Shown here: one piece after another, positions 50,713 to 60,781 of the stretch
How the letters are laid out: the number at the start of each line of letters is the position of its first letter
Position numbering within the stretch: the first letter of the stretch is position 1
Assembly: GCA_902587565.1 (NCBI GenBank)
Contig: CACILT010000001.1
Span: 1 to 64,000 of the forward strand
Direction of reading: 5' to 3'
Length of the DNA stretch: 64,000 nt
DNA from: an uncultured Alphaproteobacteria bacterium
Lineage (GTDB): Bacteria > Pseudomonadota > Alphaproteobacteria > HIMB59 > GCA-002718135
The notes under the pieces: generated by a model
What the model saw: only the letters and a program-made list of their open reading frames with translations
The model's database searches: none
Told to the model about the DNA's origin: nothing
Program-made: the position numbers and the translations under genes

Positions 50713-52188
50713 TTATTTTAATTCAGATGTAATTATATTTTCAACAACTTTAGCTGAAGAAAGAACGCCTGGTATTCCTGCACCTGGATGAGAACCTGCG
50801 GCCGCAAAATATAGGTTTTTAATTTTTTTATCTTTGTTGTGATATCTAAACCATGCTGACTGAGTAAAAATTGGAGCTATAGAAAAACCCGCACCGTGCA
50901 TAGAATTATAATCATTTTTAAAATCCTTAGGGTTCATCCAAAAAACATCGGTAATATTGTTCTCTAAATCTGGCATAATTGTTTTAGACAATTCTTTAAC
51001 TATTTTATTTTTAAGATTTTCTGATTCAACATCCCAATTAATACTTCCTTGTAAATTAGGCACTGGACATAATACATAGAAACTATCACAGCCTTCTGGG
51101 GCAAAAGATTTATCAGTTGCAGTAGGCCTATGAATATATAAAGAAAAATCTTCAGATAATATTTTATTTTTAAATATATCATGAAGCAAAGACTTAAATC
51201 TTTCAGTCATCCAAATAGTGTGGTGAGCGACTTTATGGTATTGTTTTTTTGTTCCAAAAAAAAGCACAAAGAGACCCATTGAATATAATAAGTTTTTTTC
51301 TCTTAAAATAGGTCTGTTTAAATTTTGTTTTTTTAAAAGTTTGGAATAAACCATTGGTGGATCAGCATTGCAAACAACCAAGTCTAGATCAGCAATTTCT
51401 TCATTATTTGTTAATATTTTTGTAATCTTATTATTTTCAACAATAAACTCTTTAGCCTCTGTGTTAGTTTTAATTTTAACCCCACAATCAATCATTAATT
51501 TTTTTAATTCAGATACAATTTTACCAGTACCACCCATACAAAAAAATACCCCCCATTTTCTCTCTAAATAATGAATTAAAGCATAAATCGATGTTGTTGT
51601 ATGCGGATCACCTCCAACTAAAAGAGGGTGAATTGAAAATGCTTTTCTTAGATAAGGATTTTTTAGATAACTGTTTACAAGTTGAGATACTGTGAAATAA
51701 CTTTTTAAAATAATTAAATTAGGAATAACGCCTAACATTTTAAAAAAAGAAATAAATGGTTTGTCAGCTAGTTTGGTAAAGCCTACATCAAATATTTTTT
51801 TTGATTGATTTAAAAGCTTATAATATCCTTTTATGTCCCTCTTATCAAATTTACTTATCTCACTGTTTGTTTTTTCAACTGTAGAACAATAATCAAAAGT
51901 CTTACCGTCATGAAAATAATATCTATACCAAGGTTCAAGAGGAACAAAATTCAAATAATCTTCTCTTTTTTTTCCAAATAAACTAAATAATTCATCAAAA
52001 AGAAATGGTGCTGTTATAACCGTTGGTCCAGCATCATGTTTAAAACCATTGACTTTAAAAACTCTTGCCCTTCCTCCAAGTTCGTCTAGTTTTTCAATAA
52101 TTGTTGTATCATAGCCTAATTTTTTTAATCTTAAACTAATCGCAATACCCCCAAAACCACTTCCTATAACTACTGCTTTTTTTCCCAT
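50713..52188 (-). CDS. crtI: Phytoene desaturase
   Basis: AVVIGSGFGGIAISLRLKKLGYDTTIIEKLDELGGRARVF, HDAGPTVITAP, YFAAAGSHPGAGIPGVLSSAKVV. Confidence 0.96.
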   Translation of the reverse strand: MGKKAVVIGSGFGGIAISLRLKKLGYDTTIIEKLDELGGRARVFKVNGFKHDAGPTVITAPFLFDELFSLFGKKREDYLNFVPLEPWYRYYFHDGKTFDYCSTVEKTNSEISKFDKRDIKGYYKLLNQSKKIFDVGFTKLADKPFISFFKMLGVIPNLIILKSYFTVSQLVNSYLKNPYLRKAFSIHPLLVGGDPHTTTSIYALIHYLERKWGVFFCMGGTGKIVSELKKLMIDCGVKIKTNTEAKEFIVENNKITKILTNNEEIADLDLVVCNADPPMVYSKLLKKQNLNRPILREKNLLYSMGLFVLFFGTKKQYHKVAHHTIWMTERFKSLLHDIFKNKILSEDFSLYIHRPTATDKSFAPEGCDSFYVLCPVPNLQGSINWDVESENLKNKIVKELSKTIMPDLENNITDVFWMNPKDFKNDYNSMHGAGFSIAPIFTQSAWFRYHNKDKKIKNLYFAAAGSHPGAGIPGVLSSAKVVENIITSELK

Positions 52189-52245
52189 TTTTAATTTTGT
52201 AATTGTATTTAAATACCTTATTTCTTAATAAATATAATATTATTT

Positions 52246-52758
52246 ATGCTTACAAAGACAGATTTATTTGAATTACTTAGTATAAAAAATAAAGATTTTC
52301 AAATTCATAATCATGATCCTTTATTTACAGTTGAGGATTCTGAAAATCTAAGAGGTGAAATTAAAGGTTCGCATACAAAAAATTTATTTTTAAAAAATAA
52401 AAAAAATAATTTTTTTCTTTTTAGTTGTGATGAAAATGCAAAAGTTGATTTAAAGCTATTTTCTAAATCTATCGATGCTAAGAATTTATCTTTTGCAAAT
52501 GCTGAATATTTAGAAAAATATTTAGGTATAAAACCTGGATCAGTCTCTCCTTTTGCACTTCTTAACGACAAAGAAAGTGTTGTTCATTTTTATTTAGATG
52601 AAAAACTTTATGACAGTGAAATTATTAATTTCCATCCTCTGATTAATACTACAACTATAAGTATTAGAACCTCAGCGTTTATTAACTTCCTTCTTGAAAA
52701 TAATAAAAAAATTCATATTTTTTCCTTAAAGAGTTATAGTATAACAAAAGTTTTATGA
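52246..52758 (+). CDS. YbaK/ProX-type prolyl-tRNA deacylase domain protein
   Basis: HDPLFTVEDSENLRGEIKGSHTKNLFLKNKKNNFFLFSC, LGIKPGSVSPFALLND. Confidence 0.9.
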   Translation: MLTKTDLFELLSIKNKDFQIHNHDPLFTVEDSENLRGEIKGSHTKNLFLKNKKNNFFLFSCDENAKVDLKLFSKSIDAKNLSFANAEYLEKYLGIKPGSVSPFALLNDKESVVHFYLDEKLYDSEIINFHPLINTTTISIRTSAFINFLLENNKKIHIFSLKSYSITKVL

Positions 52759-53621
52759 GTGAAAATATAAATATAATTGATGTAAATGAATCTGATTTTA
52801 ATAAGCAAGTCATTGAAGCAAGTGAAAATAAATTAATAGTTGTTGATTTTTGGGCCCCCTGGTGTGGTCCTTGTAAACAACTAACTCCAATTTTAGAAAA
52901 GATAATATTGAAATCAGGAGATAAGACTACTTTAGTCAAAATCAATATTGACGAAAATCAACAAATTGCTGCCCAATTAAGAATTCAATCAATTCCTACA
53001 GTGTATGCATTCAAAGATAAACAAATTGTTAATGCTTTCCAAGGCGTTATTCCAGAAAATAAGATTGTTGAATTTATAGAAAAATGTTTGGGATCTAAAA
53101 TCAACGAAGACTTCAGTGATTTCTATGAAGAAATAAAGGGTGCAATGGCTGAAAACAAATTTGAAGAAACCAAAGACATTCTTCTTGAGTTTATCTCTAA
53201 AAACTCAGATGAAATTAAGGGAATATGTTTTTATTTAGAGTGTTTGATTGAACTAAAACAGTTCGAAGAAGTTGAGATGTTTGTAAATTCATTAGAAAAA
53301 GCTGTACAAGAAAAAGATGAGATTAAACAAGTTTTAAAAAAAATGGAAATTGTAAAGAATAATTTCTCTGGACCTGATGTAAATGAATTACTTAATAGGC
53401 TTGAGAATGAGCCATCTAATATAGATTTAATCTTGGAATTATCAGATAAATATTTTTCAATGAAACAATATGAAAATGGAATGAACTTACTTCTAAACAA
53501 TTATCCAAAACATAGAGATAAAGTAAAAAATAAAATGGTAGAGTTCTTTGGTGTGCTTGGAAATAATGATCAAGTTACTATTAAATACAGAAAAAAACTT
53601 TCACAAATAATGTTTTCTTAG
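52755..53621 (+). CDS. Thioredoxin domain protein with TPR-like C-terminus (CnoX/YbbN-like)
   Basis: VVDFWAPWCGPCKQLTPILEKI active site, IQSIPTVYAFKDKQIV, helical C-terminal extension. Confidence 0.93.
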   Translation: MSENINIIDVNESDFNKQVIEASENKLIVVDFWAPWCGPCKQLTPILEKIILKSGDKTTLVKINIDENQQIAAQLRIQSIPTVYAFKDKQIVNAFQGVIPENKIVEFIEKCLGSKINEDFSDFYEEIKGAMAENKFEETKDILLEFISKNSDEIKGICFYLECLIELKQFEEVEMFVNSLEKAVQEKDEIKQVLKKMEIVKNNFSGPDVNELLNRLENEPSNIDLILELSDKYFSMKQYENGMNLLLNNYPKHRDKVKNKMVEFFGVLGNNDQVTIKYRKKLSQIMFS

Positions 53622-53622
53622 C

Positions 53623-54219
53623 ATGGAAATTCCTATTTTTCCTTTAAACGGTGCTGTTCTTTTTCCTGGAACAAGCTTACCTCTAAACATATTTGAAGAA
53701 AGATATATTGAAATGGTTGATTACGCCCTTTCAAGAGAAAGGTTCATAGGTATGATACAATCTGATCAGAAAAATAATCTCTATAATATTGGCTGTATTG
53801 GAAAAATTCATAGTTTTAGTGAGACAGCAGATGGAAGATATTTGATTAGTTTACAGGGAACTAATTGTTTTAAGGTTAAAAAAGAATTGAAAAAGAAATA
53901 TAAGTTTAGACTGATAGAAGCTGAAGCGTTAGATTTTGTTGAAGATAAAAACTCTTTAAATGAAAAACAAAAAGACAGTCTCCTAGAAAGGTATAGCCAA
54001 TATATAAAAATAAAAAAAATTAACTTAAGTCTAGAAGATATTCAAAAAATTGATGTTAATCAAATAATAAAGTTTATAGCAATGATTTCACCGTTTAGTG
54101 ATGTTGAAAAACAAGTACTCTTGGAAACAGAAAATTTAAGTGATTTTTATAAAAAACTTCAATCTATTTTAGAGCTTGAAATCGTTGAAGATAATAATCA
54201 TAATAAAACTATTAACTAA
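53623..54219 (+). CDS. Lon N-terminal (PUA-like) substrate-binding domain protein
   Basis: IPIFPLNGAVLFPGTSLPLNIFEERYIEMVDYAL, IGCIGKI. Confidence 0.92.
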   Translation: MEIPIFPLNGAVLFPGTSLPLNIFEERYIEMVDYALSRERFIGMIQSDQKNNLYNIGCIGKIHSFSETADGRYLISLQGTNCFKVKKELKKKYKFRLIEAEALDFVEDKNSLNEKQKDSLLERYSQYIKIKKINLSLEDIQKIDVNQIIKFIAMISPFSDVEKQVLLETENLSDFYKKLQSILELEIVEDNNHNKTIN

Positions 54220-55393
54220 GTCCCATAGCAAAATCACTAATCTGATTTTTTAACTTTTTACTTTTTTCTATCAGGTTGATAGCTGAAAACCTTGCATTAC
54301 TAAAATATATATTTTCAAATTTAAAAATGCTGTCAACTTTATCGGTGATTTGATACAATCTGTAAGCTTTAAAAAAATTATCTCTTTGAAACTCTTTACA
54401 AAATAATTCATCTCCTAATTCCAAACCTAAAGAGTTGTACTTTTTTACTAGATTATATAAGCTTTCTAAATCTTGCATACCTAGATTCCAACCTTGTCCT
54501 GCAATGGGATGAAATGAGTGAGCAGAATCACCAAGATAAATAATTCTATTCTCAAAAAATTTAGAATTCAAATGAGCTCTTAAAGGAAAAGTTTGTTTTG
54601 TAATTATTTTTTTTATTTTACCGATACTTCCATTTATTTTTCTATTTAAAATAGAAATAATTTTATTATCATCAAGAGATTCTAAAGAGTTTATAAATTC
54701 ATTAGTATTAGTCCAAACTATGGAGCTTTGGAACTCATTTTTATTTTTTTGCATAGGTAGTATTGCAAGAGGTCCATTTTTAAAAAAAAATTCATAAGCT
54801 GTGTTGTGATGATTTTTTGAATGATAAAAGTTTATTACAATTGCCTTTTTTTTATAATCTTTGGTATAGACTGGGGTTTTTAAAATTTTTCTTATAAAGC
54901 TGTTTTTTCCATCAGATGCTAATAAAATGTTTGTATTAACAAGGAAGTTATTTTGCTTAGTTATAATTCTTTCACCATCATAGGAAATATCCTTGATAGA
55001 TACGTTGTTGAAAATTTTTATATTCTCTTTTTTTTTTATTTTTTTATATATGCTATCAAGTATAAACTGATTTTTAACAATATATCCGAGATTTGACTTT
55101 CTTCTTTGGTTGTCAAAATAAATTTTATTTGACTGATTTCTATCTATTATCTGAATTTTTTTTATTGGCTCAGCATGATGTCTAATTTCCTTCCAAATAT
55201 TTATTTCTTCTAGAAATTTTTTGGTTCCCTCAGATATGGCTGTTGTCCTTTTATCTAAAAAAATTTTACTATCAAACTTAGGTTTTTTTTCTAAAATAAT
55301 TACATTATTGCCAAGCATAGAAAGTGCGTAAGCAGACACGGCTCCTATTAGCCCTCCTCCTACAATACTGATGTTTGATTGAATTTCTTTCAT
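54212..55393 (-). CDS. UbiH/UbiF/Coq6-family FAD-dependent hydroxylase
   Basis: ISIVGGGLIGAVSAYALSMLG, LLASDGKNSFIRK, YLGDSAHSFHPIAGQGWNLGMQDLESL. Confidence 0.92.
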   Translation of the reverse strand: MKEIQSNISIVGGGLIGAVSAYALSMLGNNVIILEKKPKFDSKIFLDKRTTAISEGTKKFLEEINIWKEIRHHAEPIKKIQIIDRNQSNKIYFDNQRRKSNLGYIVKNQFILDSIYKKIKKKENIKIFNNVSIKDISYDGERIITKQNNFLVNTNILLASDGKNSFIRKILKTPVYTKDYKKKAIVINFYHSKNHHNTAYEFFFKNGPLAILPMQKNKNEFQSSIVWTNTNEFINSLESLDDNKIISILNRKINGSIGKIKKIITKQTFPLRAHLNSKFFENRIIYLGDSAHSFHPIAGQGWNLGMQDLESLYNLVKKYNSLGLELGDELFCKEFQRDNFFKAYRLYQITDKVDSIFKFENIYFSNARFSAINLIEKSKKLKNQISDFAMGLS

Positions 55394-55440
55394 AATTTTC
55401 TTCGAATTACCACAATCTAAATGTAATACAATCTAACTAT

Positions 55441-57675
55441 ATGTTCAAGTATGGTTCTTTTAAAAAATTTGTTGTTAAAATTTTGGTGGGAGTAGTTTTA
55501 TGTGGATTTGGTTTAATATATATTACAAGTCTATACTCGTACTCTCCAAATGATCCAGGGTTCAGCCAGTTAAACCATAACCTTAAAGATAATAAGGTTG
55601 AAAATTTTTTTGGTATTTATGGATCATATTTATCAAGTTATTCATTAATTTTTATTGGGACACTAAGTTATTTATTAGCATTTTTTATAATAGTTGAAGG
55701 TGGAAAATTATTTTTAGGTATAAAAAGTCGACTTATATTTTTAAAATTTTTATCAAATTTAACAGGAATAATGCTTACCAATGTCTGTTTGATATCTATT
55801 AACATTAGTTATTTTAACACTGGTTTGATTGCACAATTCTTTATCGACTTAATTAAATCAATTAACTTAAATATTGCAGAAAATATTTTTGTTTATTTTA
55901 TTTTAAATTTTTTACTTTTAGTTTTTGGGATAATTTTAATATTCTTATCTTTTAGAATAAATATATCATGGGTGAGTAAGGCGTTTAGTTTTTTAAAGGT
56001 TTTGAAATACCTGAGGTTTGTATTTTCTATATTTAAATTATTGAAATTTATAAATTTAAATAAAGAAAAAACAAAAAAGATTTTAAGAAGTGAACCCACA
56101 ATAAAAAGGCGGAGTTATATTAATTTAAATAGAAAAAGTAATGTCAAACCCAAGCCTGAACAACAACTGGAGTTGGATAAATTTAGTTTTAGCCTCCCAT
56201 CAAAAAGTCTACTTTCAAAATCAAGCTTTAAAAACAACAAAGGTAAAGAGATGGATAAAATAAACACCGATGCTTCTCTTAAACTAGAGAAAACTCTTTC
56301 TGAATATGGTGTTGAAGGAAAAATTGTTGGTTTTAGTAGTGGTCCTATTGTAACATTGTTTGAATTTGTTCCAAACGCTGGTATCAAATCAAGTAAAATA
56401 ATAGGTTTATCCGATGATATAGCTAGAGCTATGTCGTCCATTTCCGCAAGAATCTCTACACAACCAGGAAAGACAAGTTTGGGAATTGAAATTCCAAATA
56501 GTAAAAGGGATAGTGTTTTATTTGGTGATTTAATTGAAGAAGATGAGTTTGAAATAGACAACGACTCTCTTACATTAGCTCTTGGTAAGGACATATCAGG
56601 TAAAAATATATTTGCAAATTTAGAAAAAATGCCACATTTATTAATTGCTGGGACAACTGGTTCAGGAAAATCAGTAGGTATTAATACAATGATATTAAGT
56701 ATACTCTACAAATTTAAACCTAACGAGTGCAAGCTAATACTAATTGATCCTAAAATGTTAGAGTTAAGTGTTTATGAGGATATCCCTCATTTATTAACGC
56801 CTGTTGTTACAGATCCGAAGAAAGCAGTTTTTGCGCTCAAGTGGGTCGTAAGAGAAATGGAAAACAGGTATAAATTAATGAGTTCTTTAAACGTAAAAAA
56901 TATAGATTCATATAATGATAAAGTTTTAAAAACAATTTCTTCTGGAAGAAAACTATATAGAGAGGTTCAAACAGGCATAGATGATGTTACGAGAATGCCA
57001 ATAATTGAAAAGCAGGAAATTATATTAGAAAAAATGCCTTTCATTGTGGTTGTTATAGATGAAATGGCAGACTTAATGATGGTCGCCGGCAAAGAAGTTG
57101 AGTCATTAGTTCAAAGGCTGGCGCAGATGGCAAGAGCGTCAGGAATACATTTAATCACAGCTACTCAAAGACCAAGTGTTGATGTTATTACTGGAACAAT
57201 AAAAGCAAATTTTCCAAGTAGAATTAGTTATAAAGTGTCTAGTAAGTTTGACAGCAGAACAATACTAAACGAAATGGGAGCTGAACAATTACTAGGAAGT
57301 GGAGATATGTTATTCTTAGAGAATGGGGGTATAATAAAGAGATTACATGGTGGTTATGTTTCAGAAAATGAGGTTGATAGGGTTGTAAATCACATTAAAA
57401 ACCAAGCAACATTTGATTATAGAAAAGAGATATCTTTGTCAGAAGAAAGTTTAAATGGTTTATCTAAAGATGACTTAATTTCAAATAACACTGATGATCT
57501 TTATAGCAAAGCAGTTGAGATTGTTGTTAAGCAACAAAAAGTTTCTACAAGTTATATTCAGAGATATCTTCAAATTGGTTATAATAGAGCTGCTAGAATT
57601 ATAGAAAAAATGGAAGAAGATGGAATAATAAGTGAGGCAAATAATGCGGGTAAAAGACATGTTCTTAAAAAATAA
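55441..57675 (+). CDS. ftsK: DNA translocase FtsK
   Basis: N-terminal TM segments; LIAGTTGSGKSVGINTMI Walker A, IVVVIDEMADLMM, HLITATQRPSVDVITGTIKANFPSRISYKVSSKFDSRTIL, C-terminal winged helix. Confidence 0.97.
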   Translation: MFKYGSFKKFVVKILVGVVLCGFGLIYITSLYSYSPNDPGFSQLNHNLKDNKVENFFGIYGSYLSSYSLIFIGTLSYLLAFFIIVEGGKLFLGIKSRLIFLKFLSNLTGIMLTNVCLISINISYFNTGLIAQFFIDLIKSINLNIAENIFVYFILNFLLLVFGIILIFLSFRINISWVSKAFSFLKVLKYLRFVFSIFKLLKFINLNKEKTKKILRSEPTIKRRSYINLNRKSNVKPKPEQQLELDKFSFSLPSKSLLSKSSFKNNKGKEMDKINTDASLKLEKTLSEYGVEGKIVGFSSGPIVTLFEFVPNAGIKSSKIIGLSDDIARAMSSISARISTQPGKTSLGIEIPNSKRDSVLFGDLIEEDEFEIDNDSLTLALGKDISGKNIFANLEKMPHLLIAGTTGSGKSVGINTMILSILYKFKPNECKLILIDPKMLELSVYEDIPHLLTPVVTDPKKAVFALKWVVREMENRYKLMSSLNVKNIDSYNDKVLKTISSGRKLYREVQTGIDDVTRMPIIEKQEIILEKMPFIVVVIDEMADLMMVAGKEVESLVQRLAQMARASGIHLITATQRPSVDVITGTIKANFPSRISYKVSSKFDSRTILNEMGAEQLLGSGDMLFLENGGIIKRLHGGYVSENEVDRVVNHIKNQATFDYRKEISLSEESLNGLSKDDLISNNTDDLYSKAVEIVVKQQKVSTSYIQRYLQIGYNRAARIIEKMEEDGIISEANNAGKRHVLKK

Positions 57676-58255
57676 AAACTTTTATTTATATTTATTAATT
57701 ATTGTTTTTTTTTTATTTTCACACAGGGTTTATTCAAACACAAGTGATATAAAAAAAGCTATAAACTATCTAGGATCACTTCAAGATTTTTCTGCATCAT
57801 TTTTACAAAATGATGGAAAAAACTTAAGTGAGGGAAAAGTATATATTGGAAAGAAGAGAGTAAGGGCAGAATACTTATCACCAGAAAGAATTTTAATTAT
57901 TTTAGATGATAATAAAGCTATGTATTATAATTATGAACTTGAAGAGGATGAGTTTTTTAATCCAAAAAATACAAATGCTTGGTTTTTTTATGATATCTTC
58001 AGAAATCCTCTTTTTTTTGAAAACGCCAAGATAGAATTTAAAAATAATGAATTAATTCTTGAAAAAAGTGGGTTTGACATTGAACAAAAAAGGTATGTTA
58101 TAAGTGTTTACTTTGAAAACAATCCATTAGTTTTAAGAAAACTAGATTTATGGATTAACAATGAACATTTAACGCTGTCAATTTATAATCATAATTATAA
58201 TGAAAAATTTAATAAGGATTTATTTAAACTTATAAACCCCCGGCTTTTGAATTAA
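57632..58255 (+). CDS. lolA: Outer-membrane lipoprotein carrier protein LolA-like (true start probably downstream of the first Met)
   Basis: Signal peptide; YLGSLQDFSASFLQNDGKNLSEGKVYIGKKRVRAEYLSPERILIILDDNKAMYYNYELEE. Confidence 0.85.
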   Translation: MRQIMRVKDMFLKNKNFYLYLLIIVFFLFSHRVYSNTSDIKKAINYLGSLQDFSASFLQNDGKNLSEGKVYIGKKRVRAEYLSPERILIILDDNKAMYYNYELEEDEFFNPKNTNAWFFYDIFRNPLFFENAKIEFKNNELILEKSGFDIEQKRYVISVYFENNPLVLRKLDLWINNEHLTLSIYNHNYNEKFNKDLFKLINPRLLN

Positions 58256-58854
58256 GTAGTTATTAGTAGTCTTTCATTCTTTGTTTGTATTTTAACTATA
58301 GTTTCTATTTCATTCATTTTTTTTCTTATTCTCGTAAGGTGGCTCTCTAGTGAGTTGGTTTCGACATTAGATTTAATTTTTAGAATATTTTCTTTTATAA
58401 AATTTTTAGTTGTTTCTTTTTCTCGTAATAGAAAAGTTAATATTTCTAATTCTGCTTTTGTTAAGTAACAAAAAGATTTGTTTTTAAGATTTGTAATTTT
58501 TTCGTTTTCAATAGAAATATCATAAAAACGAACTTTTATATTCTGTAAAAAATTTTCAATTTTATTTTTTATATTATTTTCTGGTGTTGGTGCATTCAAT
58601 AAGTTTATGTTCTTATTTAAATTTAATTTCTTATTTGTTAAATTGGTTATTATTAGATAATTTTCGTTTAAATTTTCAAAATTAATCTTATTGGCATCTT
58701 CTTCACAATTAACAATAACGATATTTGCTCCTGTATATTGTTCTTTATAATCAATTTCTTCAAATTTTAGAAAGGTTAGTTCGTAATTTGAAAGAAGTTT
58801 TGTAACAAAATTATTAATTTTGTTATTAGAAAATATATATAACTTATCCTTCAT
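58252..58854 (-). CDS. OmpR/PhoB-type winged-helix protein with degenerate receiver domain
   Basis: C-terminal LTKAELEILTFLLREKETTKNFIKENIL...NSLESHLTRIRKKMNEI; N-terminal alpha/beta domain lacking the canonical phospho-acceptor Asp. Confidence 0.7.
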   Translation of the reverse strand: MKDKLYIFSNNKINNFVTKLLSNYELTFLKFEEIDYKEQYTGANIVIVNCEEDANKINFENLNENYLIITNLTNKKLNLNKNINLLNAPTPENNIKNKIENFLQNIKVRFYDISIENEKITNLKNKSFCYLTKAELEILTFLLREKETTKNFIKENILKIKSNVETNSLESHLTRIRKKMNEIETIVKIQTKNERLLITT

Positions 58855-59489
58855 TATCTTTTTCCAAACAATATAGTTCCAAGCCTAATATATGTTGGAT
58901 TAAATTGTAATGCCTTCTCGTAATCATTACTCATACCAATGCTTAGTTGATTAATATTGTTTTCATTCGCTAGAATCTTTAGTTTAGAAAAATGATATGA
59001 TGGATCTTCATCAATCGGAGGAATACACATCAAACCGCTGATATATAATTTCATTTCATTTTTTAAGAAAAAAAGGAAATCTTTTACCTCTTCGGGATAA
59101 ATTCCACTTTTTGTTTTTTCTTTTCCTATGTTTACTTGGAGAAAAATTTTCTTTTTTACAAGAGATTCTACGTGTTTAGAAAATTCTCTTGCTATTTTTT
59201 CCCTATCCAAAGTGTGGAATACATCGAACAAAGATATTGCTGTTTTAACTTTGTTTGATTGCAATGGTCCAGTTAAATGCAGTTCTATTTTAGTGTTTGC
59301 TTCTTTGATACTTTTAAATTTAACTTGCGCTTCCTGAACTCTATTTTCGCCAAATATATAAACACCTGAGTTTATAGCTTCCATAATACTTTCTTTAGAA
59401 TGGTTTTTTGAAATAGCAATAATTTTGGCAGGATTCCCTGATTTTTTTAAAAAATCATTAATTTCTGTGAATTTTTTAGTATTAAACAT
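58854..59489 (-). CDS. YggS/PROSC family PLP-binding protein; start placed at internal ATG
   Basis: AKIIAISKNHSKESIMEAINSGVYIFGENRVQEAQVKF, LHLTGPLQSNK, LSIGMSNDYEKALQFNPTYIRLGTILFG. Confidence 0.92.
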   Translation of the reverse strand: MFNTKKFTEINDFLKKSGNPAKIIAISKNHSKESIMEAINSGVYIFGENRVQEAQVKFKSIKEANTKIELHLTGPLQSNKVKTAISLFDVFHTLDREKIAREFSKHVESLVKKKIFLQVNIGKEKTKSGIYPEEVKDFLFFLKNEMKLYISGLMCIPPIDEDPSYHFSKLKILANENNINQLSIGMSNDYEKALQFNPTYIRLGTILFGKR

Positions 59490-59588
59490 AAATAAGTGTG
59501 TGGTAAAAAAACAACATAGATTCAAAAAATACAATAAATTATTATGCTTTTTTTGTAATTTATTCAATTTTTAAATAATACCCTCGTT

Positions 59589-59611
59589 AATACAAGAATG
59601 TTTCTTGTATT
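59589..59611. repeat. 10-bp perfect inverted repeat AATACAAGAA-tgt-TTCTTGTATT upstream of porin gene
   Basis: Read directly; exact reverse-complement arms. Confidence 0.9.
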
Positions 59612-59628
59612 TAATGAATATTCATTAA
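59611..59628. repeat. 18-bp perfect palindrome TTAATGAATATTCATTAA upstream of porin gene
   Basis: Sequence equals its own reverse complement; lies between first IR and SD (aaggag). Confidence 0.9.
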
Positions 59629-59644
59629 CTCAAAAGGAGTAATT

Positions 59645-60688
59645 ATGAAAAAAGAACTATTAATGGGAACTGCTCTAGTTTCTACGCTGGGTGCTGCTTC
59701 AGTTGCTGAAGCCGTAACAGCTACTATGAGTGGTAACCACCAAACTGGTTTAAAGTTTGATCAGGCTACAGCTGGTACTGATACAAATTCTCAGATCAAT
59801 GATAACAACTTTACTGTTTCATTATCTGAAACTACTGATGGTGGTATGACTATTTCATCTAGCTTTAAAGTAATGGATGAAAATACTAAAGAAGACTATG
59901 ATGCTGGTTTCACTTTGGCATTCACTGATGGATCTAAATTAGATATATTAAATGCTGGTAGTGCTTCAGGATCACACGCTGTATCTATTCCAAGCTCTGC
60001 TGGTGCTGAAAGTGTTACTGTTACAACTACTAACTTAGCATCAACTGGACTTGACTTTATGAATAGTCAAACAGTTCAAGGTTTTGAGTACCACACAGCT
60101 GCTGATTTCTTAGCTGATGGTCTTAAAATGTCTTTCTCTGCATCAACTGATAATGGTGCAACAGCGACAGCTACTTATAAAACAGACAGTCACTATGCAA
60201 TCGGTGCAACTTATGTAACTGATCTAGGTGACACTGCTTTAACTATAGGTGGTGGATATCAACAAGCTGATGGATCAACATCTGGTAGTTATCCAACTTC
60301 TGGTGATACTGGTGGTTACCACCTCGGTTTAAGTGCTGTAACAGGTGACTTAACTGTGGCTGTTGGTTTTGCTGATGGTGACACAACTGGTGGTGACGCT
60401 AACGATGAAGAAGTATCTGGTGAAGTAGTTAAGGCAGGCCTTAAATATGTAACTGGTGACTTAACATTTAATGTTGGTGTTGCTCAAGGTACAGCTAAGG
60501 ATAACACTATGGGTACTGCTGGTACTACAGAGGATGCAAAAGATGTTACTTCTGCTAGTGTTTCATACGCAGTTGCTGCTGGTGTAACAGCTATACTTGG
60601 TTATACTGATGTAGACTCAAGTGATGAAGGTGTTAACGATACAACAGATGGATCTTCTTGGTACATCGGTGCTAACATGGCATTTTAA
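59645..60688 (+). CDS. Outer-membrane porin
   Basis: Signal peptide MKKELLMGTALVSTLGAASVAEA, alternating beta-strand pattern, C-terminal Phe (YIGANMAF), strong SD and terminator. Confidence 0.85.
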   Translation: MKKELLMGTALVSTLGAASVAEAVTATMSGNHQTGLKFDQATAGTDTNSQINDNNFTVSLSETTDGGMTISSSFKVMDENTKEDYDAGFTLAFTDGSKLDILNAGSASGSHAVSIPSSAGAESVTVTTTNLASTGLDFMNSQTVQGFEYHTAADFLADGLKMSFSASTDNGATATATYKTDSHYAIGATYVTDLGDTALTIGGGYQQADGSTSGSYPTSGDTGGYHLGLSAVTGDLTVAVGFADGDTTGGDANDEEVSGEVVKAGLKYVTGDLTFNVGVAQGTAKDNTMGTAGTTEDAKDVTSASVSYAVAAGVTAILGYTDVDSSDEGVNDTTDGSSWYIGANMAF

Positions 60689-60710
60689 TAAAAAGATTTT
60701 ATATCTTGAA

Positions 60711-60741
60711 AAACGGCACTTTAACCAGTGCCGTTTTTTTT
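60711..60741 (+). terminator. Rho-independent terminator AAACGGCACT-ttaacc-AGTGCCGTTTTTTTT
   Basis: 10-bp perfect stem plus poly-T. Confidence 0.93.
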
Positions 60742-60781
60742 ATGTTTTACATTTACCTCCCAATACAATAATTAAAAAAAG

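Noticed and set aside
56115-56594. 159-aa minus-strand ORF inside ftsK
   Set aside because: Antisense shadow of a well-supported ftsK frame; no recognisable domain
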